Source: Pseudoclavibacter endophyticus | Lineage (GTDB): Bacteria; Actinomycetota; Actinomycetes; Actinomycetales; Microbacteriaceae | Assembly: GCF_008831085.1 (NCBI RefSeq) | Contig: NZ_WBJY01000002.1 | Location: 124,001 to 188,000 of the forward strand | Direction: 5' to 3' | Length of the DNA stretch: 64,000 bases | Shown here: piece by piece, positions 15,499 to 27,375 of the stretch | Position numbering within the stretch: the stretch's first letter is position 1 | How the letters are laid out: every line of letters begins with the position of its first letter | Notes under the pieces: generated by a model | The model's database searches: none | What the model was told of the DNA's origin: nothing | What the model saw: the letters and a program-made list of their open reading frames with translations, nothing else | Program-made: the position numbers and the translations under genes

Positions 15499-17667
15499 GT
15501 GACTTCGAGCATCTATCTCACCTCGTCGCAGCGATACTCCGGCAAGTCGACGGTCGCCCTCGGCATCCTCGACGCCCTCAGCGGTACGGCCGGACGGGTC
15601 GGCGTCTTCAGGCCCGTCATCCGGACCGACGACCGGGACGCCCGCGGCGACCACGTGCTCGAGTTGCTGCTCGAACGCGCCGACCGGAGCATCGGGCTGA
15701 CCGGCGAGGACGCCTCCGGCGTGACCTACGACGACGTGCACGCCGACCCGGATGCGGCGCTGGGCGTGATCCTGTCGAAGTTCCACGAGCTTCAGCGCCG
15801 CTGCGACACGATCGTCGTGGTCGGGAGCGACTTCACGGATGTGGCGCATCCGACCGAGTTCGCCTATAACCTGCGCATCGCCGCGAATATGGGGGCGAAA
15901 GTGCTCATGGTGCTCTCCGGCCGCGATGACGCCCTTGGCGCGAGGCCGGCCGAGGACGTCGCTGCGGCGCTCGAGGTCGTGCTCCCCGAATTCGTCGCGT
16001 CGCACGCCAGCCTGCTCGGCGTGTTCGTCAATCGCGCCGATGAGGAGGCAGCAGACGCCATCGCCGAGGCCGTCACGGCGGTCGTGCGGAACCGCGCCGC
16101 CGGGGACGACGCCCGGGCGCCCGTGTGGGTGCTGCCCGAGCAGGCGCTGCTGAGCGCGCCGACGGTGCGCGACCTCGTGGAGGCGGTCGACGGCACGCTG
16201 CACTCGGGCGATGAGAACCTGCTGGACCGTGAATCGCTCGGCGTCGTCGTTGCGGGCATGGGCATGGAACGAGTGCTCGAGCGCCTCATCGAGGGCGGCG
16301 TCGTCATCGTCGCCGCCGACCGCACCGAGACCCTGTTGGCAGTCCTCCTTGCCCACTCCGCCGACACGTTTCCCTCCCTCGCCGGCGTCATCGTCAACGG
16401 GCCGTTCGCGTTCTCACCGGTCATCCAGCAGCTGCTCGACGGCGTCGACTCGAACCTGCCGATCATCCGCTGCGACACCGGGACGTTCGAGACCGCGCAG
16501 CGCGTCATGCAGACGCGCGGCTTCCTCGCGGCGACCTCCCGCCGCAAGATCGATGTCGCGCTCGCATCCTTCGAGCGCAGCGTGCCTGGTGATGAGATCC
16601 GCGCGCTGCTCGACGTCGCGCCCTCGAGCGTGGTCACACCGCTCATGTTCGAGTACACGCTCCTCGATCGCGCGAGGCGCGACCGCAAGCACATCGTGCT
16701 CCCGGAGGGGGCCGACGACCGCATCCTGCTCGCTGCGGGCACGTTGCTCGCGCGCGAAGTCGCCCGGCTCACGATCCTCGGCGACGAGAGTGAGGTGCGG
16801 GCGCGGGCCGCAGAGCTGGGCGCCGACATCTCGGACGCCCGGGTGCTGTCCCCGGACGACCCCGCGCTCGTCGCGCGCTTTGCCGAGGAGTACGCGCGCC
16901 TGCGTGCCCACAAGGGAATGACGGTCGAGGCCGCGGCCGACCGGGTGCAGGACGTCAGCTACTTCGGCACGATGATGGTGCATCTCGGCCTCGCCGACGG
17001 CATGGTCTCGGGCGCGGCCCACACGACGGCCCACACGATCCGCCCCGGTTTCGAGATCGTGCGGACGAAACCGGGCGTGTCGATCGTGTCGAGCGTGTTC
17101 CTCATGTCGCTCGCCGACCGCGTGATCGTATACGGCGACTGCGCTGTGAACCCCGATCCGACCGCTGAGGAGCTCGCCGACATCGCCATCTCGTCGGCCG
17201 CGACGGCCGCGCAGTTCAGCATCACGCCGCGCGTGGCGATGCTGTCGTACTCGACCGGCCACTCCGGCTCAGGCGCCGGCGTCGAGAAGGTTCGCGAAGC
17301 GACACGGATCGTGCGCGAGCGGCGACCCGATCTTGCCGTCGAGGGTCCGCTGCAGTATGACGCGGCCATCGACGCGGCGGTCGCGGAGAAAAAGCTGCCC
17401 GGCAGCCTCGTCGCCGGGCAGGCCACGGTGTTCGTCTTCCCCGATCTCAACACGGGCAACAACACCTACAAGGCGGTGCAGCGCTCGGCGGGCGCGGTCG
17501 CGATCGGCCCCGTCCTGCAGGGCCTGAACAAGCCCATCAACGACCTGTCGCGCGGCGCGCTCGTGAGCGACATCGTCAACACGGTCGCCATCACGGCGAT
17601 CCAGGCGCAGAACGAAGCGCCGACGCCCACCGGCGCGGTGGGCCCGGCAGCGGTGGACGCCGCATGA
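15499..17667 (+). CDS. pta: Phosphate acetyltransferase
   Basis: This 722-residue enzyme interconverts acetyl-CoA and acetyl phosphate. It has the long Pta architecture: an N-terminal dethiobiotin-synthetase-like NTPase fold (SSQRYSGKSTVALGI, about 6-20), a central DRTGG domain, and the C-terminal PTA_PTB catalytic domain. The catalytic domain starts near HIVLPEGADDRIL and contains GLADGMVSGAAHTTA and YSTGHSGSG. The GTG at 15499 is chosen from the -10 box at 15486-15491 and because this is where the family N-terminus starts; ATG 15490 is an alternative. The open frame extends upstream to 14659, but that part overlaps the SRP RNA and DinB gene. ackA follows with a 4-nt overlap, so both form the Pta-AckA acetate pathway. 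Confidence 0.95.
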   Translation: MTSSIYLTSSQRYSGKSTVALGILDALSGTAGRVGVFRPVIRTDDRDARGDHVLELLLERADRSIGLTGEDASGVTYDDVHADPDAALGVILSKFHELQRRCDTIVVVGSDFTDVAHPTEFAYNLRIAANMGAKVLMVLSGRDDALGARPAEDVAAALEVVLPEFVASHASLLGVFVNRADEEAADAIAEAVTAVVRNRAAGDDARAPVWVLPEQALLSAPTVRDLVEAVDGTLHSGDENLLDRESLGVVVAGMGMERVLERLIEGGVVIVAADRTETLLAVLLAHSADTFPSLAGVIVNGPFAFSPVIQQLLDGVDSNLPIIRCDTGTFETAQRVMQTRGFLAATSRRKIDVALASFERSVPGDEIRALLDVAPSSVVTPLMFEYTLLDRARRDRKHIVLPEGADDRILLAAGTLLAREVARLTILGDESEVRARAAELGADISDARVLSPDDPALVARFAEEYARLRAHKGMTVEAAADRVQDVSYFGTMMVHLGLADGMVSGAAHTTAHTIRPGFEIVRTKPGVSIVSSVFLMSLADRVIVYGDCAVNPDPTAEELADIAISSAATAAQFSITPRVAMLSYSTGHSGSGAGVEKVREATRIVRERRPDLAVEGPLQYDAAIDAAVAEKKLPGSLVAGQATVFVFPDLNTGNNTYKAVQRSAGAVAIGPVLQGLNKPINDLSRGALVSDIVNTVAITAIQAQNEAPTPTGAVGPAAVDAA

Positions 17668-18902
17668 CCGTCGCGCTCGTCATCAACTCGGGATCGTCAT
17701 CGCTCAAGTACCAGGTGCTCGACATGGTGACGTGCGGAGTGCTCGGGCAGGGCCTCATCGAGCGCATCGGGGAAGAAACCGCCGACATCGCGCATCGCGT
17801 CGGTGACGCGAGGTACGAGAGCAGGGGGCCGATCGCCGACCACATCGCGGCATTCGCCGCGATGATGGCAGCGTTCGCGGAGCACGGCCCCGACATTGAG
17901 GGGCGACGCCCCTCGGTCGTCGGCCACCGGGTCGTCCACGGCGGTCGTCGCTTCGATGGGCCGGCGATCGTGACCGATCGCGTCGAGCGCGACATCGAGG
18001 AGCTCGAGCCGCTCGCGCCGCTGCACAATCCGGCGAACCTCGAGGGCATCCGCGCGGCTCGCACCGCGTTCCCCGACCTGCCGCATGTCGCGGTGTTCGA
18101 CACGGCCTTCCACGCGAGCATCCCGGAGGCCGCAGCGACCTACGCGATCGACCGCGAGGTCGCGGCGAGGCATCGTGTGCGGCGCTACGGCTTCCATGGC
18201 ACGAGTCACGCCTATGTTGCCAACCAGACCGCGGCCTTCCTCGGACGCCCGATCGACGAGATCGACACGATCGTGCTGCACATCGGCAACGGCGCCTCGG
18301 CGTGCGCCGTGCGCGGCGGCCGATCGATCGATACGAGCATGGGCATGACGCCGCTTGAGGGCCTCGTCATGGGCACGCGCTCGGGCGACATCGACCCGGC
18401 CGTGCTGGTGCACCTGCACCACCACGCCGGTATGTCGTTCGACGAGCTCGACGACTTCCTCAACCGGCGGTCCGGCCTGCTCGGCCTCGCCGGCTCCAGC
18501 GATCTGCGCGACGTGCTGCGGGCGGCCGACCGGGGCGACGCGGATGCCAGGCTCGCGATCGACGTGTACGTGCACCGTATCCGCCGCTACCTCGGGGCCT
18601 ACCTCGTGGGGCTCGGCGGGGCCGACGCGATCGCGTTCACGGCGGGCGTCGGTGAGAACGCCGCGCCGATCCGCCGGCTGGTCGTCGCGGACCTCGAGTG
18701 GCTCGGCATCGAGCTCGACGCCGAGCGCAACGCCTCGCCGGCGCGCGGCACGCGCGTCATCTCGACCGACGCATCCCGCACCGCGGTGCTCGTGGTGCCG
18801 ACCAACGAGGAGCTCGAGATCGCGCAGCAGTCGCTCGAGACCGCGGGCATCTCGGCGAACGGGCAAGCGGAGACGGGCACGGATACCCACCGCCGCGGAT
18901 GA
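17664..18902 (+). CDS. ackA: Acetate kinase
   Basis: This 412-residue protein converts acetyl phosphate and ADP to acetate and ATP, and the reverse. The ASKHA-fold signatures are clear: MTVALVINSGSSSLKYQVL at the N-terminus, GHRVVHGG, FHGTSHAYV, HIGNGASACAV, and TAGVGENAAPIRR near the C-terminus. The ATGA overlap with pta indicates translational coupling. Length is normal for the family. With acs (41740-43704) the window holds both the reversible and the scavenging routes of acetate activation. Confidence 0.97.
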   Translation: MTVALVINSGSSSLKYQVLDMVTCGVLGQGLIERIGEETADIAHRVGDARYESRGPIADHIAAFAAMMAAFAEHGPDIEGRRPSVVGHRVVHGGRRFDGPAIVTDRVERDIEELEPLAPLHNPANLEGIRAARTAFPDLPHVAVFDTAFHASIPEAAATYAIDREVAARHRVRRYGFHGTSHAYVANQTAAFLGRPIDEIDTIVLHIGNGASACAVRGGRSIDTSMGMTPLEGLVMGTRSGDIDPAVLVHLHHHAGMSFDELDDFLNRRSGLLGLAGSSDLRDVLRAADRGDADARLAIDVYVHRIRRYLGAYLVGLGGADAIAFTAGVGENAAPIRRLVVADLEWLGIELDAERNASPARGTRVISTDASRTAVLVVPTNEELEIAQQSLETAGISANGQAETGTDTHRRG

Positions 18903-19032
18903 CGTGTGACCTCCCGCGCCTCCTGAGGCCGTGACCGGGCCACCCCACCCGAATCGATCGAGGGGCGATCACGGGAGTACAGTCGTCGGTCGGCCGGAAC
19001 CGGCCGGAAGGAGCGGTGGGGAGGTCGAGCCG

Positions 19033-20301
19033 ATGGCCGGAACGGGCGGATCGAGAAGCGCGGCTGGGACGGGCGCCGGCGGCCCCCGCGGGACGTGGCT
19101 CGTGTTCGCGGCGGTCGTGCTCATCGCATTCAACCTCCGCACCGCGGTGCTCGGCTTCGTGCCCGTGCTCGACGTCATCGGCGACGACCTCGGCTACGGG
19201 ACGGCCGCCGCGGGTGTGCTCGCCACGATTCCCACGCTCGTGTTCGGCGTCATGGCACTCGCGGGGCCGGTTCTGTTCCGAGTCGCCGGCGGCGAGATGA
19301 TGCTCGCTGCGAGCGCCGCGGCGATGACCGTCGGCATCGTGCTGCGGTCGTTCGCGCACGACGTGTGGCAGCTCGGCCTCACGTTCGCCATCGCGATGGC
19401 GGGCATCGGCATCGCGAACGCCGTCCTCGTGCCGGTGATCAAGCAGTACTACGCGCACCGCCTCGGCCTGATGAACGGCCTCTACCTCAGCATGATGCAG
19501 ATCGGGCCCATCGCCGCCCCCGTCATCGTCGCGGTCATGATCGAGCGCGACGCCGGGTGGCGCCTCGCGACCGGCGTCTGGGCGATTCCCGCCGTCCTCG
19601 CGCTCGCCGCCTGGGCCGTGCAGGTCGTCGTCGTGCGCCGGTGGGATCGCGACCCCGCGACCGGGCCGATCGAACAGCTCACGCCCGAGCCGCGCATCCG
19701 GTTCGGGCTGCTACTCCGGTCACGGCTCGCGTGGGGCATCACCGGCCTGTTCTCGATGAACGCGCTGATGACGTACACGCTGCAGGCGCAGCTGCCCGGG
19801 CTGCTCACGGACGCGGGCTTCACGCTCACCTTCGCGACCACGATGCTGTCGATCTTCGCGGTACTCGGCACGGTCGGGTCGCTCATCGGCCCCGCCGTCA
19901 CGGCGCGGCTCGCCCGGCCGTACATGCTCGTCGCCTCGCTCGTCACCAGCATCCTCATCGGTCTGCTCGGGCTGCTGCTGGCGCCTGCTGCCGCGCCCGT
20001 GCTGTGGGTCGTGCTCATCGGCGTGGGCCTCAACAACTTCCCCGTCGCGCTCACGCTGATGAACCTGCGCTCGCGCACTCGCGCCGGCGCGGCGGGCCTT
20101 TCGGGTTTCGGGCAGGGCGTCGGCTACCTCGTCGCGTCGGTCGGCCCGCTCGGCATCGGCCTTGCGCGGTCGGTGAGCCACGGGTGGCTGCTTCCCGTCG
20201 TGCTGCTGATGCTGACCGTGCCGGTCTCGCTCGTCTGCGGCTGGCTGGCGACCCGCCCGCGCATGATCGAGGACGAGCTGCCGAGCGGCCCCGCGCGCTG
20301 A
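19033..20301 (+). CDS. MFS transporter, CynX/NimT-like
   Basis: This 422-residue carrier has twelve predicted transmembrane helices. The first segment, LIAFNLRTAVLGFVPVLDVI, matches the CynX/NimT branch of the major facilitator superfamily (cyanate and 2-nitroimidazole transporters). The substrate here is unknown. The ATG at 19033 has GGGGAGG about 9 nt upstream, and a TACAGT box lies near 18975. It sits between ackA and dnaX without evident coupling to either. Confidence 0.85.
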   Translation: MAGTGGSRSAAGTGAGGPRGTWLVFAAVVLIAFNLRTAVLGFVPVLDVIGDDLGYGTAAAGVLATIPTLVFGVMALAGPVLFRVAGGEMMLAASAAAMTVGIVLRSFAHDVWQLGLTFAIAMAGIGIANAVLVPVIKQYYAHRLGLMNGLYLSMMQIGPIAAPVIVAVMIERDAGWRLATGVWAIPAVLALAAWAVQVVVVRRWDRDPATGPIEQLTPEPRIRFGLLLRSRLAWGITGLFSMNALMTYTLQAQLPGLLTDAGFTLTFATTMLSIFAVLGTVGSLIGPAVTARLARPYMLVASLVTSILIGLLGLLLAPAAAPVLWVVLIGVGLNNFPVALTLMNLRSRTRAGAAGLSGFGQGVGYLVASVGPLGIGLARSVSHGWLLPVVLLMLTVPVSLVCGWLATRPRMIEDELPSGPAR

Positions 20302-20313
20302 GCGGCAAGACCC

Positions 20314-20319
20314 TACGAT
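20314..20319 (+). promoter_or_regulatory. -10 box of dnaX
   Basis: TACGAT ends 7 nt before the ATG at 20327 and no Shine-Dalgarno sequence is present, as expected for a leaderless transcript. Confidence 0.45.
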
Positions 20320-20326
20320 GGTCGGC

Positions 20327-23053
20327 ATGGTCGCCGCCCTGTACCGCCGTTATCGGCCGGACACGTTCGCCGACATGATCGGGCAAGCGCAGGTGACCGA
20401 GCCGCTGCGCACGGCGCTGCGCACCGGTCGTGTCCACCACGCCTATCTCTTCTCGGGCCCGCGCGGCTGCGGGAAGACCACGTCGGCGCGCGTGCTCGCG
20501 CGCTGCCTCAACTGCAAGCAGGGCCCGACCGATGCCCCCTGCGGCGAGTGCGACAGTTGTATCGAGCTCGCGACGGGGGGCAGCGGCTCGCTCGACGTCA
20601 TCGAGATCGACGCGGCGAGCCACGGCGGGGTCGACGACGCCCGCGATCTGCGCGAGCGGGCCGTGCTCGCGCCGAGCCGTGACCGCTTCAAGGTCTTCAT
20701 CATCGATGAGGCGCATATGGTCACGTCGGCCGGGTTCAACGCCCTGCTCAAAGTGGTCGAGGAGCCGCCGGAGCACGTTCGGTTCGTCTTCGCGACGACC
20801 GAGCCCGAGAAGGTCATCGGCACCATCCGCTCGCGCACGCACCACTTCCCGTTCCGGCTGATCCCGCCCGCGGTCATGCTCGAGTACGTCGAGCAGCTGT
20901 CCGGCTCCGAGGGCGTCGCCGCCGATCCCGGAGTACTCCCGCTCGTCGTTCGCGCCGGCGGCGGATCGGCCCGTGACACGCTCTCGCTCCTCGACCAGGT
21001 CATCGCGGGCTCGGAGGGCGATCGCATCGACTACGAGCGCGCCGCCGCGCTCCTCGGTTTCACGGCGGCGGAGCTGCTCGACGGCACGATCGATGCCTTC
21101 GCGGCGGGCGACGCTGCCGCCGCGTACCGCACCGTCGACGGCGTCGTGCAGTCGGGGCAGGACCCCCGCAGATTCGTCGAGGACCTGCTCGAGCGTGTGC
21201 GCGACCTCATCGTCGTGAAAGCGACGGGCGAGGGTGCCGAGCGCGTACTGCACGGCGCGAGCCCGGCCGAGCTCGACCGCCTCGGTGAGCAGGCCGGTCG
21301 GTTCTCGCCGGCGGGACTCACGGCGATGGCCGACCTCGTCAACGAGACCTTGACCGAGATGACCGGCGCCACGTCGCCGCGCCTGCACCTCGAACTCATG
21401 ACGGCGCGCATCCTCGTCGCGTCGAAGGCCGTGTTCGCGGGCGATGCCGGGGCCGGTGCCATCGCGTCGATCGAGCGACGGCCGGATGCCGCCGGCGGCG
21501 CAGACGACCACGTCGCGTCGGGCGCCGGTTCGTCGGCGTCAGAGATGGCGACGACGGCGACGTCCGTGCCTTCGACGCCCCGGCCGGGGGAGGCCTCCGC
21601 GCCGGGGCCGACGAGCGCGTCGGCCGAGCCCGAGCCCTCACCCGCGCCCTCACCCGCGTCCTCACCCGCGCCCCAATCGTCGCCCGCCGCGGCGGAGCCC
21701 TTGCCCGCGGCCGAGCCGCCGACGCCCGCCGCGGCCGAGCCGCCGCCCGCCGAAACGACGGTGCCGGAAGCAGGCGGCGACGGGACCCACGCTGGAACGC
21801 AACCCGTGGCATCCGGCCCGTTGAGCTTCGCGCAGCTGCGCGACGCCTGGCCGACCGTGCTCGACCGCGTCAAGCGCGACGGCGGCACGCCCGCCTGGAC
21901 GGCGGCGCAGCTCATCCATCCCCGAGACCTCTCCGACGACGTGTTGTCGTTCGAGGTCGATGACAAGCAGAAGCTCGACCGATTCCGCACGCCTCCGCAC
22001 GGCGGTGGACCGGCTCCGAGCGACCTCGTGCGCACGGCGATCCGTGACCTCTTCGGGGTGACGGTGAAGTTCAAGCCCCGCAGGGCCGCAGGCAGGGAAG
22101 GCGCCGACGCCTCGGATGGCAAGGGCGCGGGCGGTTCGGGCGGCGACGCCGACGAGCACCGAGCACGAGGGTCCTCGGACGCGGCGCCCGGGTCCTCTGC
22201 GCCCACGTCCTCTGCGCCCTCGGCCGCGGCATCCTCGAACGGCCGAGGCGGCGGTCCGGTCGGCTTGAACTGGACGGTCGCGGCGATTCCCGGCTCGAAC
22301 CGGGAGGTCGACGACGGTCCCGGCTCGGCGTGGGCCGAGGCCGCCACGTCGTCGGAGGCCGCTGCAGCGCCTCCCGTCCCGGTCGTGGCGGAGACGCCCT
22401 CGCCGGCGACGCCGTCCGCTCCGGCCCCCGCACCCATCATGCGGGAGCCGGATGATGCCGACCGCACCGGCGGCGACCGCACGCAGCACGACGCGGCCAC
22501 GACCGGCGCAGGCGTCACCCCCGGTGCTTCCGGCGCAGACCAAGCCCGGCCGTTCGATCTCGACCGGGCACCTGAAGTGGTGGCACTGCGCGACCTCGAG
22601 GCACGGCGTCGTGAAGAGGCCGACGATGCGGCCGCCGATCCCTCCGCCGCCGAGCCCGTCCCCGCCGACGCGCGCGCGGCGAGCCCGTCGCCGGCCGCGA
22701 CGAGCGAGCCATGGGCGGTGATGCAGCCGGGCACAACATCGGGCCAGCAAGGGCCCGAGTTCGCGTCGACGAAACGCGCCTCGGCACCCGGCTCGCCGCC
22801 CGTGCTGCACCGTCCGCCAGAGCCGGCCCCCGGCATCAACGGCGTCGAGCGGTACGGCGAGTCGGTGATTCGCGAACTGCTCGGAGCCCGGTTCGTCAGC
22901 GAAGAAGCCCTGCCAGAGCCGGTGCCGCCGATGGGCGGCGCCATCGACAGTACGGCCGGCAGCACGGCCGGGGATGGCGCAGACGGCGAGTGGGTGCCGT
23001 CGGACGCCGACGCCCCGCCGCCGGACGACGCCCCGCCACCGGAGGACGACTGA
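20327..23053 (+). CDS. dnaX: DNA polymerase III subunit gamma/tau
   Basis: This clamp-loader ATPase subunit loads the sliding clamp. The first 370 residues are conserved: [31 protein letters not shown] (Walker A), zinc-binding cysteines in [26 protein letters not shown] (Walker B) and ATTEPEKV (sensor 1). At 908 residues it is much longer than typical DnaX. Residues from about 400 are mostly Ala/Pro/Ser/Glu low complexity with a small folded island near 500-590 ([20 protein letters not shown]), probably the tau-like domain. I see no A-rich slippery site for frameshifting. recR follows after 2 nt, the usual dnaX-recR pairing. Confidence 0.95.
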   Translation: MVAALYRRYRPDTFADMIGQAQVTEPLRTALRTGRVHHAYLFSGPRGCGKTTSARVLARCLNCKQGPTDAPCGECDSCIELATGGSGSLDVIEIDAASHGGVDDARDLRERAVLAPSRDRFKVFIIDEAHMVTSAGFNALLKVVEEPPEHVRFVFATTEPEKVIGTIRSRTHHFPFRLIPPAVMLEYVEQLSGSEGVAADPGVLPLVVRAGGGSARDTLSLLDQVIAGSEGDRIDYERAAALLGFTAAELLDGTIDAFAAGDAAAAYRTVDGVVQSGQDPRRFVEDLLERVRDLIVVKATGEGAERVLHGASPAELDRLGEQAGRFSPAGLTAMADLVNETLTEMTGATSPRLHLELMTARILVASKAVFAGDAGAGAIASIERRPDAAGGADDHVASGAGSSASEMATTATSVPSTPRPGEASAPGPTSASAEPEPSPAPSPASSPAPQSSPAAAEPLPAAEPPTPAAAEPPPAETTVPEAGGDGTHAGTQPVASGPLSFAQLRDAWPTVLDRVKRDGGTPAWTAAQLIHPRDLSDDVLSFEVDDKQKLDRFRTPPHGGGPAPSDLVRTAIRDLFGVTVKFKPRRAAGREGADASDGKGAGGSGGDADEHRARGSSDAAPGSSAPTSSAPSAAASSNGRGGGPVGLNWTVAAIPGSNREVDDGPGSAWAEAATSSEAAAAPPVPVVAETPSPATPSAPAPAPIMREPDDADRTGGDRTQHDAATTGAGVTPGASGADQARPFDLDRAPEVVALRDLEARRREEADDAAADPSAAEPVPADARAASPSPAATSEPWAVMQPGTTSGQQGPEFASTKRASAPGSPPVLHRPPEPAPGINGVERYGESVIRELLGARFVSEEALPEPVPPMGGAIDSTAGSTAGDGADGEWVPSDADAPPPDDAPPPEDD

Positions 23054-23055
23054 CC

Positions 23056-23760
23056 GTGTACGAGGGCATCGTTCAGGAACTCATCGACGAGCTCGCCCGG
23101 CTTCCCGGGGTGGGCCCGAAGTCGGCGCAGCGCATCGCGTTCCACATCGTGCAGACTCGCAACTTCGACGTCACACGCCTCGCGGGCGTGCTCATGGAGG
23201 TCCGCGAACGCATCCGGTTCTGTGAGATCTGCGGCAACATCTCGGAGCGCGAGCAGTGCGTCGTCTGTCGCGACCCGCGGCGGGACCCCACGATCATCTG
23301 CGTCGTCGAGGAGCCGAAGGACGTCGCCGCGATCGAGCGCACCCGCGAGTTCCAGGGCCGCTACCACGTGCTCGGCGGCGCGATCAGCCCCATCGAAGGC
23401 ATCGGGCCCGACGATCTCAACATCCGATCGCTGCTGCACCGCCTCGAATCCGGCGATATCTCCGAGATCATCGTCGCCACCGACCCGAACCTCGAGGGTG
23501 ACGCGACGGCGAGCTATTTGTCGCGACTGCTTCGCTCCGTCGGCGTGAGTGTGAGCCGCCTCGCGTCGGGTCTGCCGGTCGGCGGCGACCTCGAGTACGC
23601 CGACGAGGTCACGCTCGGCCGGGCATTTGCGGGGCGTCAGGCCATGGGCGACCGGCGGAGCATCCCGACCCGTCCGGCCGTCGGCGGCTGGGCCAGCGCC
23701 CCGCCGCCCGAAGAGCCGACGCCCCCGCCTCCGGACGACGCTCCGGCCGACCCTGCCTGA
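23056..23760 (+). CDS. recR: Recombination mediator RecR
   Basis: This 234-residue protein works with RecO/RecF to load RecA on gapped DNA. It has the helix-hairpin-helix [18 protein letters not shown], a four-cysteine zinc finger [16 protein letters not shown], a Toprim domain ([13 protein letters not shown]... [15 protein letters not shown]) and a conserved [14 protein letters not shown] end. A Pro-rich C-terminal tail of about 30 residues is added. The GTG at 23056 gives the family N-terminus ([12 protein letters not shown]); longer frames run into dnaX. Spacing to dnaX of 2 nt suggests one operon. Confidence 0.95.
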   Translation: MYEGIVQELIDELARLPGVGPKSAQRIAFHIVQTRNFDVTRLAGVLMEVRERIRFCEICGNISEREQCVVCRDPRRDPTIICVVEEPKDVAAIERTREFQGRYHVLGGAISPIEGIGPDDLNIRSLLHRLESGDISEIIVATDPNLEGDATASYLSRLLRSVGVSVSRLASGLPVGGDLEYADEVTLGRAFAGRQAMGDRRSIPTRPAVGGWASAPPPEEPTPPPPDDAPADPA

Positions 23761-23803
23761 CTCGCTACCACACCCCTCGATTCGCGGCAATGCCCGGCGG
23801 CAC

Positions 23804-23809
23804 TAGACT
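23804..23809 (+). promoter_or_regulatory. -10 box of lysC
   Basis: TAGACT (23804-23809), with a weak TTCGCG 17 nt upstream, predicts a start near 23816. This gives a leader of about 53 nt before the GTG at 23869. A GTG at 23818 is in frame and could add 17 residues if the message were leaderless. Confidence 0.4.
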
Positions 23810-23868
23810 TGCTCTCCGTGCCCACCCCCGACGGGCGCGCCGCGACAACCCCTGGGAGAGCCGAACAC

Positions 23869-25140
23869 GTGAGTCTTATCGTCCAGAAGTACGGCGGTTC
23901 GTCGGTCGCCGACGCCGAAAGCATCAAGCGCGTCGCGAAGCGAATCATCGACACGAAGCGGGGCGGCAACGAGGTCGTCGTGGCCGTCTCCGCGATGGGC
24001 GACACGACCGACGACCTCATCGATCTGGCTCACGAGGTCGCCCCTATGCCCGACCCGCGCGAGTTCGACATGCTCGTCACCACGGGCGAGCGCGTCTCGA
24101 TGGCGCTGCTCGCCATGGCGATCAAGGGCCTGGGCTACGACGCGCGCAGCTACACCGGCAGCCAGGCCGGCATGATCACCGACTCCAAGCACGGCGACGC
24201 ACGCATCGTCGACGTGACGCCCGTGCGCGTTCGTGAGGCCCTCGATGACGGGGCGATCGCCATCGTCGCCGGATTCCAGGGATTCAACCGCGACTCACGA
24301 GACATCACGACGCTCGGTCGCGGCGGATCCGACACGACTGCCGTCGCACTCGCGGCCGCGCTGGATGCCGATGTCTGCGAGATCTACTCCGACGTCGACG
24401 GCGTGTTCACCGCCGACCCGCGCATCGTGCCGAAGGCGCGCAAACTCGATCACATCACGAGCGAGGAGATGCTCGAGCTCGCCGCGAACGGCGCCAAGGT
24501 GCTGCACATCCGCGCGGTCGAGTACGCGCGCCGCCAGGGCGTCACGCTGCACGTGCGTTCGTCGTTCTCGACGAACCCGGGCACCGTCGTCTACAACCCC
24601 GACCGCGAAGAGGAGTTCACCGTGGAAGAACCGATGATCGCGGGCGTCGCCCACGACCTTAGCCAGGCCAAGATCACGATCGTCGGTGTGCCGGACGTGC
24701 CCGGCAAGGCCGCCGAGATCTTCTCGCTCGTGGCCGACCAGGGCGCCAACGTCGACATGATCGTGCAGAACGTGTCGAGCGCCACCTCCGGCACGACCGA
24801 CATCTCGTTCACGTTGCCGCAACAGGTATCGGCGCGGGTCGCGCAGGCGCTCGAGACGCACCGGGACGAGATCGGCTACGCGTCGCTCGCGCACGACGAC
24901 CAGATCGGCAAAGTCTCGCTGGTCGGCTCGGGCATGCGCACCAACATCGGGGTCTCCGCCCGGTTGTTCGAGGCGCTCCGAGACGCCGGTATCAACATGG
25001 ACATGATCTCGACGAGCGAGATCCGCATCTCGATCGTGGTGCGGGCCGACCTCGTGGCCGAGGTCGCGAACGCGATCCACACGGCGTTCGAGCTGGACGG
25101 CGAAGACGAGGCCGTCGTGTACGCCGGCACCGGCCGGTAG
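23869..25140 (+). CDS. lysC: Aspartate kinase
   Basis: This 423-residue enzyme phosphorylates aspartate, the committed step to lysine, threonine, methionine and diaminopimelate. The kinase domain begins [13 protein letters not shown] and includes [20 protein letters not shown] and [11 protein letters not shown]. Two ACT domains follow (about 265-340 and 345-423), which bind feedback inhibitors. The GTG at 23869 has GGGAGAG about 9 nt upstream and matches the family start. Within the gene, GTG 24622 is preceded by AGAGGAG and begins [11 protein letters not shown], the position at which related bacteria start a separate beta subunit. asd lies about 1.1 kb downstream rather than adjacent. Confidence 0.95.
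   Translation: MSLIVQKYGGSSVADAESIKRVAKRIIDTKRGGNEVVVAVSAMGDTTDDLIDLAHEVAPMPDPREFDMLVTTGERVSMALLAMAIKGLGYDARSYTGSQAGMITDSKHGDARIVDVTPVRVREALDDGAIAIVAGFQGFNRDSRDITTLGRGGSDTTAVALAAALDADVCEIYSDVDGVFTADPRIVPKARKLDHITSEEMLELAANGAKVLHIRAVEYARRQGVTLHVRSSFSTNPGTVVYNPDREEEFTVEEPMIAGVAHDLSQAKITIVGVPDVPGKAAEIFSLVADQGANVDMIVQNVSSATSGTTDISFTLPQQVSARVAQALETHRDEIGYASLAHDDQIGKVSLVGSGMRTNIGVSARLFEALRDAGINMDMISTSEIRISIVVRADLVAEVANAIHTAFELDGEDEAVVYAGTGR
24622..25140 (+). CDS. Possible internal aspartate kinase beta subunit
   Basis: An in-frame GTG at 24622, with AGAGGAG (24609-24615) about 6 nt upstream, would give a 172-residue protein made of only the two ACT domains. Corynebacterium glutamicum and Bacillus subtilis produce such an alpha2-beta2 enzyme from one gene by internal initiation. 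The equivalent start position and ribosome binding site are both visible here. Production of the short form is inferred. Confidence 0.5.
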   Translation: MEEPMIAGVAHDLSQAKITIVGVPDVPGKAAEIFSLVADQGANVDMIVQNVSSATSGTTDISFTLPQQVSARVAQALETHRDEIGYASLAHDDQIGKVSLVGSGMRTNIGVSARLFEALRDAGINMDMISTSEIRISIVVRADLVAEVANAIHTAFELDGEDEAVVYAGTGR

Positions 25141-25160
25141 TCTCGCGATCGGCCGTCGCG

Positions 25161-27339
<2,179 letters not shown>

Positions 27340-27363
27340 GCGCGACCCCGCGAGGGGGCGGCA

Positions 27364-27369
27364 TAGGAT
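27364..27369 (+). promoter_or_regulatory. -10 box of mqo
   Basis: TAGGAT ends 6 nt before the GTG start at 27376; there is no ribosome binding site, so a leaderless transcript is predicted. Confidence 0.5.
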
Positions 27370-27375
27370 GGCCGG

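Noticed and set aside
20327..23053. Programmed frameshift in dnaX giving separate gamma and tau
   Set aside because: No A-rich slippery heptamer or stable stem just downstream was seen in the region after the ATPase core.
21031..23790. 919-residue open frame opposite dnaX-recR
   Set aside because: A low-complexity shadow caused by codon bias in high-G+C DNA; the plus strand carries clear dnaX and recR.
23818..23868. 17-residue N-terminal extension of LysC from GTG 23818
   Set aside because: It would need a leaderless message with 8-nt spacing; homologues begin at the position of 23869, which has a ribosome binding site. Kept as an alternative only.
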